Below, piece after piece: positions 20,682-29,053 of a stretch of DNA of 64,000 bases. The notes below the pieces were generated by a model that saw only the letters and a program-made list of their open reading frames with translations, made no database searches and was not told the DNA's origin. Where the stretch lies: the NCBI RefSeq assembly GCF_003076635.1, contig NZ_QDKG01000005.1, forward strand, positions 186,001 to 250,000, given 5' to 3'. Numbering within the stretch: position 1 is the stretch's first letter; the number at the start of each line of letters is the position of its first letter. The stretch comes from Sphingobacterium corticibacter (GTDB lineage Bacteria > Bacteroidota > Bacteroidia > Sphingobacteriales > Sphingobacteriaceae). The translations under genes and the position numbers were made by a program.

Positions 20682-21422
20682 TTAGCGACCACCAAAACCA
20701 TATAGCACACCCAATTGCACACCAAACGTATTGTTATAGCGAGGGATTTGATTGATCATGTAGTTTTTCTGCAAGTCGGTTAGGCTATATTGGTAACGCG
20801 CTTCCGCGAATATTTTATACTGCGGAGACACCCTATATTCCAAACCTACTCCAGCCAAAAGACCAAGCTCTAATCGTCTATCCCGACGACTATCAAACGA
20901 TACGCGCTCATCATAGCTGGATAAGTTGAATATTTCGCTAAACCTATACAATTGGTCGTTATCACCCAAATCATTATCTGCCGAAAAAGCATCACCACTA
21001 GCTCCACGAATTCTACTGCTAGCCCAATAGCCAGCAAAGCCGCCAAGATTCAAGAAACCTCTTAAATCTTCACCACCAAACGAGAAATGAGCCATCAGCG
21101 GAGCTTGTATAAAGCTGTTGGTAACCTCGTTTTCCACACCTTCAAAAAAACCGGTACGCCGCAGCGCATAATTTTTCTGCACATAGGCGAGATCCAACTG
21201 AACACCAAACCAGTCATTGATGTGGTACTGCATCGGAATCGCAACTTGGAAACCGTTTAGCGGATAATTACGGGTAAAGGAACGACTTCCATTGTCCGTA
21301 GTCAACGTATTGCGTGTGTAACCAGCAGATAAGCCGATTTCGTAACGTTGTTGCTGTCCATATGATTGGGTTACCCCTACCATGAAAAAACAGGCCAGTA
21401 AAATGAGTATTCTTTTAGGCAT
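20682..21422 (-). CDS. Outer-membrane beta-barrel protein (PorT/OmpA-like barrel)
   Basis: 246 aa with a signal peptide (1-22, ending VTQSYGQ). Alternating-hydrophobicity strands fit an 8-stranded barrel of the outer-membrane beta-barrel/porin-like family: YEIGLSAGYTRNTL, FQVAIPMQYHINDWFGVQLDLAYV, FAEARYQYSLTDL and FGVQLGVLYGFG at the C-terminus. No plug or peptidoglycan-binding domain. Probably the first gene of a two-gene unit with the S41 peptidase. Specific role unknown. Confidence 0.8.
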   Translation of the reverse strand: MPKRILILLACFFMVGVTQSYGQQQRYEIGLSAGYTRNTLTTDNGSRSFTRNYPLNGFQVAIPMQYHINDWFGVQLDLAYVQKNYALRRTGFFEGVENEVTNSFIQAPLMAHFSFGGEDLRGFLNLGGFAGYWASSRIRGASGDAFSADNDLGDNDQLYRFSEIFNLSSYDERVSFDSRRDRRLELGLLAGVGLEYRVSPQYKIFAEARYQYSLTDLQKNYMINQIPRYNNTFGVQLGVLYGFGGR

Positions 21423-21660
21423 CGTAGTTAATAGATATATTTCTAAATTTAGTTAAAGGAATAAGCTAGTATCACTATCGATAAAGCAAAACGAAATTTG
21501 GATACCGAAAGGAAAATTAACAGTTGACACAATAGTACTAATATTTGTCGATTATTTAGCAACCGTTGTTAGAAAACATCAAAACAACATGCCACACAGC
21601 AAGTAGAAATGAATCTTCGTGCATTTTAAGACGGCACAGCAAGGGCTTAAAAGGAAATAA

Positions 21661-21780
21661 TTAATTACTTTTTTTGCTCGATTTTTTCACGCAGTTTGGA
21701 ACAGTTTTGCCACCCTTCTTCTTAGTACCCTCCTGTTTATAATCCGACCAGCATGGGTCTTTTTGATCTTTCTTTTTCAT
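21661..21780 (-). CDS. 39-aa DPCW...PNCV small protein
   Basis: A short but convincing gene: ATG at 21780, TAA at 21661-21663, 39 aa, very Lys-rich. It contains DPCWSDYKQEG and KKKGGKTVPNCVKK, a layout (DPCW, YK, KKKxGKxVPNC) I recall from small proteins found in bacteria and in T4-like marine phages; that recollection is unverified. Two Cys, one Trp and about one third basic residues suggest a nucleic-acid- or metal-binding peptide, but no function is established. It sits alone in a 490-base gap between the barrel-protein gene and the SDR gene, on the strand of the former. Confidence 0.65.
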   Translation of the reverse strand: MKKKDQKDPCWSDYKQEGTKKKGGKTVPNCVKKSSKKSN

Positions 21781-21913
21781 GGCTTTGTTTTACAGCTAGA
21801 AACAGTTATTTGCAACAATTTGTTTAGCAAACAATCCTGCTACTCAGCGGTTCATAAGAGTATGATCACGTGGAAATATATCATTTTCAGGTAAATCATC
21901 ATCTTTCTACCGT

Positions 21914-23332
21914 ATGAAAATACTACTCACTGGCGCCACCGGATATATAGGCAAGCGTATTTTACCGGCATTATTGCAAGCTGGCCACGAAGTGGTATGT
22001 CTAGTAAGGGATGCTGGTCGATTGGCGGTGCAGCCACCAGATGATCACAAGATTTCTGTTGTAGAAGCCGACCTAACTGATTCAGCTACGCTGGATAAAA
22101 TTCCAGAAGATATTGATGTGGCCTATTATCTTGTGCACTCCATGGGAAGTAGTGGTGGTAATTTTGGTAATACGGAACGAATATCTGCCGAAAATTTTGC
22201 GGAAGCCATTCAAAAGACCAATGCAAAGCAGATCATTTACCTGAGCGGTATCGTAAACAGTCGCGAACTCAGTGCACATCTGGCCAGTCGCAAATTGGTA
22301 GAAGATGTGTTACGCGCTGGCACTGTACCGGTAACTGCATTGAGAGCGGGAATTATTATAGGTTCGGGTAGCGCATCTTTCGAAATCATACGCGATTTGG
22401 TCGAAAAGCTTCCCCTGATGGTGGCACCAAAGTGGTTGAATAGCAAATGTCAACCGATCGCCATACGAAATGTAATAGAATTTCTCCTTGGGGTATTGCT
22501 GCAAGAAGAATTGTACGACAAACACATCGATATTTACGGATCCGATTTGCTCACCTACCAGCAAATGCTAGCACAATTTGCCGAAGTCCGACATCTGAAA
22601 CGTCGTATATTTATCGTACCAGTACTAACGCCAAAGTTATCTTCTTATTGGCTGTATTTGATCACCTCCACCTCTTTTGGTCTCGCGCGTCATTTGGTAG
22701 ACAGCATGCGTATCGATGTCATTCCTACAGAAAATGATTGGGCAGAGCGTCTAGGAATTCAACTTATCCCATACCGTGAAGCCATAAAGCTCGCTTTTGG
22801 GAAAATCGAACAAAATCTAGTCTCGTCCACTTGGAAAGATGCCGGTAGTAGACGTGCTTCGCTACGATTGTCTAGCTATATGGAAGTTCCCACATTTGGG
22901 GTATTGACAGACCGACAGACCATCGCAGTAAAAGACAGTGACGAAACGTTGAATAGAATATTTGCTATCGGCGGACGGACTGGTTGGTACTATGCCGACT
23001 GGCTATGGCAATTTAGGGGATTTTTAGATCGATTATTTGGTGGAGTTGGTTTGCGGCGCGGACGACGCAATGCACTGGAAACCTCAGCGGGCGAAGTACT
23101 GGATTTTTGGCGTGTGCTACTTTCTAGCAAAAGCGAAAAGCGGCTTTTATTGTATGCGGAAATGCGGATTCCGGGAGAAGCTTGGCTAGAATTTCGCATT
23201 AATGAAGAAGACGAATTAGAACAAATTGCCACCTTTCGTCCATTAGGTATTGCTGGAAGGCTTTATTGGTACGTCATGTTGCCATTCCATTATTTTTTGT
23301 TTAGAGGAATGATTAAAAACATTGCAAAATAA
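21914..23332 (+). CDS. NAD(P)-binding SDR/DUF2867 fusion protein
   Basis: 472 aa. The N-terminal part (1-290) is an atypical short-chain dehydrogenase of the NAD(P)H-binding type. It has the Rossmann motif GATGYIGKR at residues 7-15, then VVEADLTDS, and YLVHSMGSSGG in place of the usual active-site Tyr-x-x-x-Lys. The C-terminal part (about 320-472) matches DUF2867, with RNALETSAGEVLDFWRV, LYAEMRIPGEAWLEF and FRPLGIAGRLYWY. This fusion is common in Bacteroidota and Actinobacteria but its reaction is not known to me. It is followed 64 bases later by the EamA gene on the same strand. Confidence 0.82.
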   Translation: MKILLTGATGYIGKRILPALLQAGHEVVCLVRDAGRLAVQPPDDHKISVVEADLTDSATLDKIPEDIDVAYYLVHSMGSSGGNFGNTERISAENFAEAIQKTNAKQIIYLSGIVNSRELSAHLASRKLVEDVLRAGTVPVTALRAGIIIGSGSASFEIIRDLVEKLPLMVAPKWLNSKCQPIAIRNVIEFLLGVLLQEELYDKHIDIYGSDLLTYQQMLAQFAEVRHLKRRIFIVPVLTPKLSSYWLYLITSTSFGLARHLVDSMRIDVIPTENDWAERLGIQLIPYREAIKLAFGKIEQNLVSSTWKDAGSRRASLRLSSYMEVPTFGVLTDRQTIAVKDSDETLNRIFAIGGRTGWYYADWLWQFRGFLDRLFGGVGLRRGRRNALETSAGEVLDFWRVLLSSKSEKRLLLYAEMRIPGEAWLEFRINEEDELEQIATFRPLGIAGRLYWYVMLPFHYFLFRGMIKNIAK

Positions 23333-23396
23333 TGCGGCGATGGTTCATAATATAACATTCCAAGCTTGTATCTGTTTAATCAACAAACAATAGATT

Positions 23397-23825
23397 ATGT
23401 GGTTTTTATGGGCGATGCTGGCCGCGATATCAGCAGCTTTGGTAATTGTATTGACAAAGGCAGGCTTGAAAAATGTCGATTCCAGTGTAGCTTTTGCCAT
23501 ACAATCCGTGCTTATCCTAACGATTACTTGGTCAGTCGTGTGCTATCAAGGCAACCTGACGATGTTAAAAGAAATGGATACCAAGGCGTGGATTTTTCTA
23601 CTCTCCGCTGGTGTTTTTACGACGCTATCCACCTTATTCTCCTACAAAGCATTGTCTATGGGGCCAGCATCCTACGTCGTCACGATCGAACGCACCTCAT
23701 TGGTGATTGCGATTGTATTATCCATTATCTTCCTCAAAGAAAAAATAACCTGGCAACTGATTGTCGGCGCCAGTGTGATGGTGGCTGGCGCGGTGCTTAT
23801 CGCTTTATCCGATCCGGGGGAATAA
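23397..23825 (+). CDS. EamA-family small transporter (half-size)
   Basis: 142 aa with four hydrophobic segments (about 1-20, 32-50, 64-85, 92-137). The pattern KAGLKNVDSSVAFAIQS and LSMGPASYVVTIERTSLVIAIVLSIIFLKEKIT is that of one EamA/DMT repeat. Full DMT transporters carry two repeats, so this one should dimerise. Related half-size proteins export small metabolites; the substrate here is unknown. Convergent with the GreA-like gene, 10 bases apart. Confidence 0.85.
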   Translation: MWFLWAMLAAISAALVIVLTKAGLKNVDSSVAFAIQSVLILTITWSVVCYQGNLTMLKEMDTKAWIFLLSAGVFTTLSTLFSYKALSMGPASYVVTIERTSLVIAIVLSIIFLKEKITWQLIVGASVMVAGAVLIALSDPGE

Positions 23826-23835
23826 CAACTTAAAT

Positions 23836-24297
23836 CTATTGTATATCTACAATAGATTGCGTTTTTTGCTGAAAGCTAAACTCCTCTCCGATCGTTTTAC
23901 CCAACAACAATTGTCCGATAGGTGATTGCAGGGACACGACGAAAACAGTTTGTTCTTCACAGGTTACCTTTCCAATACCCACGCTCAAAAAGTACAGTCC
24001 TTGATCCGTCTTAACTAAACTACCTAATCGTACGCGGTTTTCTGTTGCCGTCGGCAATGATGGAATGGACTGCAAAGTTTGCAAATCTTTCTGTGCTTCG
24101 TTGAGCTGTCTTTGCAAACGATCCAAATCCTGCTGTATCATTTCGCGCGATGTCTCATATTTATCCCCCGCACTACTTTTCGTGTCGCTCACCAACGCGT
24201 CTTGCGACAACTGTAGAGAGGTCTCAATTTGGTTGATCTTGTCTTCGATGATCGTCACACATTGTGCTAGTAGCGTTTGCTGAAAAGTTGGAGTCAT
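23836..24297 (-). CDS. GreA/GreB C-terminal-like protein
   Basis: 153 aa from the ATG at 24297 (MTPTFQQTLLAQC); the in-frame ATG at 24321 adds only MWLYNTAF. The N-terminal half is a coiled coil (IEDKINQIETSLQLSQDALV...REMIQQDLDRLQRQL). The C-terminal half carries the Gre signature VRLGSLVKTDQG...SPIGQLLLGKTIGEEF, so it may bind the RNA polymerase secondary channel like GreA, GreB or Rnk. The coiled coil lacks the clear acidic-tip pair of true GreA, so cleavage stimulation is uncertain. I recall homologues sometimes being misnamed 3-oxoacyl-ACP synthase; nothing here supports that. Confidence 0.72.
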   Translation of the reverse strand: MTPTFQQTLLAQCVTIIEDKINQIETSLQLSQDALVSDTKSSAGDKYETSREMIQQDLDRLQRQLNEAQKDLQTLQSIPSLPTATENRVRLGSLVKTDQGLYFLSVGIGKVTCEEQTVFVVSLQSPIGQLLLGKTIGEEFSFQQKTQSIVDIQ

Positions 24298-24425
24298 GAA
24301 TGCTGTGTTGTAAAGCCACAAAGATAATGGATCTTTGACAACCCCATATAATCTATGTGATCGCGGTTCGAAGACTAATAGAGTCGTAAGATCTCACAAG
24401 AAAAAGCTGTGCATAATATATTACA

Positions 24426-24452
24426 TTGTTTCAAATATATTTTCTACCTTTG
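24426..24452 (+). promoter_or_regulatory. Promoter of rpsF-rpsR-rplI
   Basis: TTG (24426-24428), a 16-nt spacer and TACCTTTG (24445-24452) fit the Bacteroidota consensus. The implied leader is about 45 bases and includes a short inverted repeat, CCGTGTATACGG (24458-24469). Confidence 0.65.
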
Positions 24453-24501
24453 CAATTCCGTGTATACGGAAAGGATTTAATTAACATAACATATTAAACA
24501 A

Positions 24502-24870
24502 ATGCAACAGTACGAATCTGTCATTATTCTTACCCCGTTGCTTTCAGAAGATGTAGCGAAAGAAGTCATCGCTAAATTCAAAAACATTCTTACTGAGGGC
24601 GGAGCCGAAATTGTCGCTGAAGACAATTGGGGTTTGAGAAAATTAGCGTATCCAATCCAGAAAAAAACAACTGGATTTTATCACTTAACTGAATTCAAGG
24701 CTCCGAGTGAATTAATTCAAAAACTAGAACTTGAGTACAAACGTGATGAGCGTGTGATGCGTTTCCTTACTATCTCATTAGATAAGCATGCACTTGCTTA
24801 CAACGAGAAGAAACGTAGCGGAGCATTCAACAAGAAAACCGAAACCAAAACTGAGGAGGTAGCAAACTAA
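24502..24870 (+). CDS. rpsF: 30S ribosomal protein S6
   Basis: 122 aa; binds 16S rRNA as a heterodimer with S18 on the platform. It begins [14 protein letters not shown] and has the family segments [20 protein letters not shown] and [14 protein letters not shown] Lys/Thr/Glu-rich tail follows. Its TAA overlaps the rpsR ATG by one base (24870), indicating translational coupling. Confidence 0.97.
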   Translation: MQQYESVIILTPLLSEDVAKEVIAKFKNILTEGGAEIVAEDNWGLRKLAYPIQKKTTGFYHLTEFKAPSELIQKLELEYKRDERVMRFLTISLDKHALAYNEKKRSGAFNKKTETKTEEVAN

Positions 24871-25133
24871 TGGCAAACGAAAATATCCAGTACGTAACTG
24901 CCCCTAAAGTAGAGGACAACCGTAAAAAATACTGTCGTTTCAAAAAGAACGGTATCAAGTATATCGACTATAAAGATGGTAACTTCCTATTGAAGTTTGT
25001 AAACGATCAAGGTAAAATCTTACCTCGCCGTCTTACTGGAACATCATTGAAATTTCAACGTAAAGTAGCTCAAGCCGTTAAACGTGCGCGTATTATCGGA
25101 CTATTGCCTTACGTAACTGATTCACTTAAATAG
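24870..25133 (+). CDS. rpsR: 30S ribosomal protein S18
   Basis: 87 aa; partner of S6. The signature [18 protein letters not shown] near the N-terminus is followed by [21 protein letters not shown] and the basic helix [13 protein letters not shown]. Only one Cys of the zinc-type S18 set is present, the zinc-independent form. Overlaps rpsF and precedes rplI by 14 bases (GAGAGGGATACGATA provides a Shine-Dalgarno-like stretch). Confidence 0.97.
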   Translation: MANENIQYVTAPKVEDNRKKYCRFKKNGIKYIDYKDGNFLLKFVNDQGKILPRRLTGTSLKFQRKVAQAVKRARIIGLLPYVTDSLK

Positions 25134-25147
25134 AGAGGGATACGATA

Positions 25148-25591
25148 ATGGAAGTTATATTAAGACAAGATGTTAAACACCTTGGAGAGAAAGACGATGT
25201 CGTAGTAGTAAAGCCAGGTTATGGCCGTAACTACCTAATCCCTCAAGGATTTGCTACGTTGGCAACAACATCAGCAAAAAAAGTATTGGCTGAGAACATT
25301 AAACAAGCTCAGTTCAAACAAGAGAAAATTCAGAAAGATGCAGCAGCATTGGCTACTAAATTAGAAGCAGTGAAATTGACTATCGGAGCTAAAGCTGGCG
25401 AAAGCGGCAAGATCTTCGGTAAAGTGAATAGCCTTCAGATTGCTGATGCGTTGAAAGCACAAGGTTATGAGGTGGATCGTCGCCGCATTACTTTCGAAGA
25501 AGAGCCTAAAAACTTAGGTGAATATGTAGCTAACCTTAACTTACACAAAGAAGTGAAGGTACAAGTTCCTTTCGAAGTAGTAGCTGAGTAA
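25148..25591 (+). CDS. rplI: 50S ribosomal protein L9
   Basis: 147 aa; binds 23S rRNA at the base of the L1 stalk. The N-terminal domain reads MEVILRQDVKHLGEKDDVV and KPGYGRNYLIPQGFA, the L9 signature. A long connecting helix (about 45-80) leads to the C-terminal domain, with GESGKIFGKVNSLQIADAL. Last gene of the ribosomal operon, closed by a hairpin terminator. Confidence 0.97.
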   Translation: MEVILRQDVKHLGEKDDVVVVKPGYGRNYLIPQGFATLATTSAKKVLAENIKQAQFKQEKIQKDAAALATKLEAVKLTIGAKAGESGKIFGKVNSLQIADALKAQGYEVDRRRITFEEEPKNLGEYVANLNLHKEVKVQVPFEVVAE

Positions 25592-25613
25592 GCATTCACA
25601 CCGAAAAATAATG

Positions 25614-25649
25614 AAAATGGGATATCGCATGATATCCCATTTTTTTTTT
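25614..25649 (+). terminator. Terminator of rpsF-rpsR-rplI
   Basis: AAAATGGGATATC pairs with GATATCCCATTTT around a GCAT loop and runs into nine or more T. It starts 22 bases after the rplI stop. Confidence 0.9.
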
Positions 25650-25679
25650 ACATTTATCCCAAACAATGCCTATCATCGT

Positions 25680-25973
25680 ATGAATTTTAAAAGCATTATC
25701 TCCGCCATTATACTTGCTGCCGTCATCATCATACTCTTCAACAACCGTGAAGAAGCACCATTTTGGTTATTCGGCACCATCTACACCTCCAAACTCATCG
25801 TATTAGGTGTATTTTTTCTCCTTGGGCTTATTGCTGGAGGTTTTTTGTTTCGCCGACGCAAAAAAGCCCCGAAAGAATATACGGCCAGCAATCAATATGA
25901 TCCGACTACTTCCTTGGAAAATCCTGATTCTAATCTATCTGAAGAAGACCGCAATTACTTGCGAAGAGATTAG
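25680..25973 (+). CDS. Small membrane protein, LapA/DUF1049-like
   Basis: 97 aa from the ATG at 25680 (MNFKSIISAIILAAVIIIL); an earlier in-frame start would lie inside the rplI terminator and is rejected. Two TM segments (about 4-20 and 37-57) are followed by a basic RRRKKAPKEY stretch and a polar tail. The layout WLFGTIYTSKLIVLGVFFLLG-GG-F resembles LapA-type (DUF1049) proteins linked to LPS assembly, but similarity is by architecture only. Convergent with cutC, 21 bases apart. Confidence 0.65.
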   Translation: MNFKSIISAIILAAVIIILFNNREEAPFWLFGTIYTSKLIVLGVFFLLGLIAGGFLFRRRKKAPKEYTASNQYDPTTSLENPDSNLSEEDRNYLRRD

Positions 25974-25994
25974 GGACTCGGCCAGAAATTAATA

Positions 25995-26753
25995 TTAAGC
26001 ATTGGTCAATGCTTCTAACTGCTGAACCAATGCTTGTGTACGCTCTTGCGAGGTGTAAATCATATCTTCATTCATACTTTTGATGGCTGGATTCAGCTTT
26101 CGTACGCTCGATCTTTTTACGACCTTAGCAGAACTATGGATGCTATAGGCATTTGTATGCCGCAATATTTCGGCGATATTGTTTTCGTCCACACCAGCGC
26201 CGGGCATAATCTCGATTCGTCCGGCAGCATGCTCAATCAGCTCTCGCAGCATCTCCTTCCCTGCCAATGCCGTTTCTTGCTGACCAGAAGTCAGAATTCG
26301 ATCACAACCCAACTCTATAATTTCCTCCAATGCTTTCTTTGGATCGGCACAGACATCAAATGCACGATGAAAAACCACTTGCATAGGTTTTGCTGCCGCA
26401 ATGAGTTGAGCCATACGTGGAATATCCACCTGTCCATCCGCATCTAAAACCCCGATCACGACGCCATCGCAACCAGCGGTTTTACAGAATTCCACATCTT
26501 GCAGCATTTCTTCAAATTCTAATTCTGAATACACAAAATTACCTGACCTTGGTCTGATCAATACAAAAATGCCAATCGACAAATGCCTTCTAGCCAGCTT
26601 AATTTGTGCATAGGAAGGCGTGATACCTCCACTTTCTAAACTTTGACAAAGCTCTATCCTACTCGCACCACCTCGCTGTGCCGCCAAAGCGGATGTAGGT
26701 GAGCTACTGCAAACCTCTAATAGAAAATTCCCTATTTTATGTTCTGTTCCCAT
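25995..26753 (-). CDS. cutC: CutC family protein (copper homeostasis-type TIM barrel)
   Basis: 252 aa from the ATG at 26753, chosen because GGAGG lies 6 bases upstream (26758-26762) and the broken copy at 28.3 kb diverges upstream. TIM-barrel motifs of the family are clear: LLEVCSSSPTSALAAQRGGASRIELC, SLESGGITPS, RPRSGNFVYSELE, VVIGVLDADGQVD, FHRAFDVC, LTSGQQ and IMPGAGVDENNI (given as pieces in order). CutC was linked to copper tolerance, but its biochemical role is disputed. A TATCTTTG box (26770-26763, minus) suggests a very short leader. Confidence 0.93.
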   Translation of the reverse strand: MGTEHKIGNFLLEVCSSSPTSALAAQRGGASRIELCQSLESGGITPSYAQIKLARRHLSIGIFVLIRPRSGNFVYSELEFEEMLQDVEFCKTAGCDGVVIGVLDADGQVDIPRMAQLIAAAKPMQVVFHRAFDVCADPKKALEEIIELGCDRILTSGQQETALAGKEMLRELIEHAAGRIEIMPGAGVDENNIAEILRHTNAYSIHSSAKVVKRSSVRKLNPAIKSMNEDMIYTSQERTQALVQQLEALTNA

Positions 26754-26881
26754 AATTGCCTCCAAAGATACATATTGGTAAAACAAACATCAGAGAATCA
26801 TTTTGTAAAAAAATGGAGGCCAAGATTACAATGAATTTCACGTATACGAGATCGTGCGAAAGCAAATCCTAAATGGTAGTA

Positions 26882-26910
26882 GTTTAATAGCTGCGATGTA
26901 GCTATTAAAC
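26882..26910. repeat. Perfect 11-bp inverted repeat upstream of the acyltransferase gene
   Basis: GTTTAATAGCT (26882-26892) pairs with AGCTATTAAAC (26900-26910) over a 7-nt loop. No T run follows on either strand, so it is not a standard terminator. A related GTTTAAATAGCTAAAT occurs at about 28229-28244, past the acyltransferase gene. It could be an operator, a mobile-segment end or a structured leader. Confidence 0.45.
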
Positions 26911-26978
26911 CACAAACAAATTGTACAATCGCGGGAATTTTAATAAGAATTGCTACATTTACAGATCTATCCTACGAA

Positions 26979-28166
26979 ATGAACAACAGCCTAAATTCAA
27001 AAGCATATTTCCCCGCGTTAACAGGTATACGAGCAGTAGCAGCTTATATGGTATTTCTACAACATTATTTTAATCACGGAACTTCATTCATTCAAAGCAT
27101 ACCTCTCGTCATTTTAAATTTTTTCACCGAATTTCACATAGGAGTGACTATATTTTTTATGTTAAGTGGTTTTTTAATTGGCTACAGATATAAGAATTCT
27201 ATAACTTACAATTGGTCTCAATACCTCTTAAATAGATTCGCAAGAATTTATCCCGTGTTTTTTTTACTTACCACTATTACTTTCTTGTATTACACATTTT
27301 TCCCTTACGACCAATTTGATAGTTCGTTAAAAGTGTATTTAATGAATATAACTTTTGTAAAACCTCTTTTCGATGAGTTTAAGTTTACTGGAATTGCGCA
27401 AAGCTGGTCGTTAACCGTTGAAGAAATGTTTTACCTCTGTGCTCCTGTAATGATTTTGTTGCTAAAAAGGACGTGGCGTATGATCATTATAATCCCTGTA
27501 GTTCTATGTCTTATTGGAATTATAATATACTATTTGAATATTACATTTGGTTCTTATCAACTGTTAGGGGGTTTAGATCTTATATTTTCGTACACTTTCT
27601 TTGGTAGAGCGTTTGAATTTACGTCAGGCGTGTTCATCGCTATTTACTTAGAGAAGATAACGGTAAAAAAAGTAAACCTCACCTACATCGGAATCTTTGG
27701 AATATTACTATCGACTTACGCACTTATGACTGTCACAAGTTACTACCAAATTATAAGTGTAAGACATACATTCGGACAGTTGATTAACAATATCATATTG
27801 CCAATCGTAGGTATAGGTCCATTGCTGATCGGGCTTATAACCGAACAAACAATCATATCTAAAATTCTCTCTTCCAAATTATTTTCAATCCTAGGAAAGA
27901 GCTCTTATGTATTTTACTTGATTCACATGGGAGTAATTTATGCTTTGATCGACAGTTTAACAAATTCTATGATAATAACGTTCCTAACATTGATAATTTT
28001 ATCAATTATAATTTTTCGTTTTATCGAAGAACCACTAAATATGTTTTTTAGACAACTACCAGCAAAACTTATTACGCTCAGATTCGTTGGAAAACCTTTA
28101 AGAACAAAAATAAAGTTGCTACGTTTAAATTCAAAAGTAAATCAGATCTACAGATCAAGACAATAA
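26979..28166 (+). CDS. Acyltransferase 3 family integral membrane protein
   Basis: Membrane O-acyltransferase of the OafA/NodX type, which acylates cell-surface or exported sugars. The 395 aa have about ten TM segments. The family start YFPALTGIRAVAAYMVFLQH carries the Arg and the likely catalytic His28; later motifs are MLSGFLIGYRYKN, RIYPVFFL and IAQSWSLTVEEMFYLCAP. A basic tail follows the last TM. The gene is visibly more AT-rich than its neighbours and lies between intact cutC and a decayed cutC fragment, which suggests acquisition or local rearrangement. The acceptor is unknown and no glycan genes are adjacent. Confidence 0.88.
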   Translation: MNNSLNSKAYFPALTGIRAVAAYMVFLQHYFNHGTSFIQSIPLVILNFFTEFHIGVTIFFMLSGFLIGYRYKNSITYNWSQYLLNRFARIYPVFFLLTTITFLYYTFFPYDQFDSSLKVYLMNITFVKPLFDEFKFTGIAQSWSLTVEEMFYLCAPVMILLLKRTWRMIIIIPVVLCLIGIIIYYLNITFGSYQLLGGLDLIFSYTFFGRAFEFTSGVFIAIYLEKITVKKVNLTYIGIFGILLSTYALMTVTSYYQIISVRHTFGQLINNIILPIVGIGPLLIGLITEQTIISKILSSKLFSILGKSSYVFYLIHMGVIYALIDSLTNSMIITFLTLIILSIIIFRFIEEPLNMFFRQLPAKLITLRFVGKPLRTKIKLLRLNSKVNQIYRSRQ

Positions 28167-28277
28167 ACATCCAATTCGCTTAAATTGCACAAATCCTTCA
28201 CTAAGCTCAATTTTTTCGATCCTATATGTTTAAATAGCTAAATAATAGAAATTGTTTATGCGACGAAATCACTCTCC

Positions 28278-28380
28278 TCACCTTATTGCGGCCCTACGAG
28301 CAGATGTAAGTGAGCTAATGCAAATTTCAAGTAGGAAATTACCCTTTTTTGTTCTGTTCCTATAATTGACTGTAAGGATA
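28278..28380 (-). pseudogene. Decayed fragment of the cutC 5' end
   Basis: About 95 bases align with the start of cutC (26680-26770, same strand) at roughly three bases in four, including GGAACAGAACA and GTAGCTCAC/TTAGCTCAC. The start codon is ATA (28361-28363) where cutC has ATG. A one-base deletion after the fifth codon shifts the frame. Homology ends abruptly within about 30 codons. Nothing else of the gene remains nearby. Neither the fragment nor the 63-codon frame across it should be read as a gene. Confidence 0.7.
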
Positions 28381-28502
28381 CCGAGAGCTCTACACACCTG
28401 AATAATGAATATTTCAAACAGATGACCATCGTATTTTGTCTACAAAATAAATTTTCACAGACCTTTAACAACACAAACTAGATCGAAAGTTGCAATTATT
28501 CT

Positions 28503-28510
28503 TATCTTTG
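28503..28510 (+). promoter_or_regulatory. Promoter -7 box of the metal-resistance genes
   Basis: TATCTTTG ends 4 bases before the ATG at 28515, so the transcript is expected to be leaderless or nearly so. No well-spaced -33 TTG is obvious; one TTG lies only 10 bases upstream. Confidence 0.5.
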
Positions 28511-28514
28511 TAGT

Positions 28515-28829
28515 ATGATGCGTTTGATTACAATGCTACTACTTACTTACCTCATGGCGCTTATCGTCATGCCTTGCAGTGATGCTGTAGCTGTAGTCCG
28601 TGCTGATGATTTACCCGAATTATATCATCAGCATAACGAAAACACAACAGACTCGTGTTCACCTTTTTGCACTTGCCCGTGTTGTGGTATATCGATTGAG
28701 CATCCCTCATATTATAATTTAGAGATATCTACTCCATTGTTTTCTTGCTGGACAGTGGAGCCTGTAATTGAACAATTTGTGATGGCAGATACCTTTTTAC
28801 CATCTGTCTGGCAGCCGCCTAAATATTAA
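28515..28829 (+). CDS. DUF6660-type Cys-rich small secreted protein
   Basis: 104 aa with a signal peptide-like N-terminus (MRLITMLLLTYLMALIVMPC) and then a His/Asp region (LYHQHNENTTDSC). A Cys cluster follows, CSPFCTCPCCGI (residues 56-67). I recognise this as the small Cys/His protein usually encoded just before CzcA/CusA pumps in Bacteroidota (DUF6660). It could bind metal in the periplasm; that role is inferred from the ligands and the neighbourhood. First gene of the czc-like unit, 224 bases before czcA. Confidence 0.75.
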   Translation: MMRLITMLLLTYLMALIVMPCSDAVAVVRADDLPELYHQHNENTTDSCSPFCTCPCCGISIEHPSYYNLEISTPLFSCWTVEPVIEQFVMADTFLPSVWQPPKY

Positions 28830-29053
28830 TTAAGAAATATTTTCTTTTCCAGTGAATCTACTTGGAAGAGTATATTATCCATACCTAGTAAACGATTAGA
28901 TCGTGGGCTTGACTGTGCCTGCTTTACTAATCGAGAACGTTCTTACTTCACATTTCCTTATTTGACTAGTTCGTATCAAAACGGATGCGGTTCCTAATCG
29001 CGAAATGTAGAAGAATCCAATTCATCTATTTCATTCAGAAAAATAGAAAAATC

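Noticed and set aside
25611..25679. N-terminal extension of the LapA-like protein
   Set aside because: It would be read through the rplI terminator, and the extra residues have no family support.
28283..28474. 63-codon frame on the minus strand
   Set aside because: It runs across the decayed cutC fragment and has lost the cutC frame after a few codons; it is a by-product of the pseudogene.
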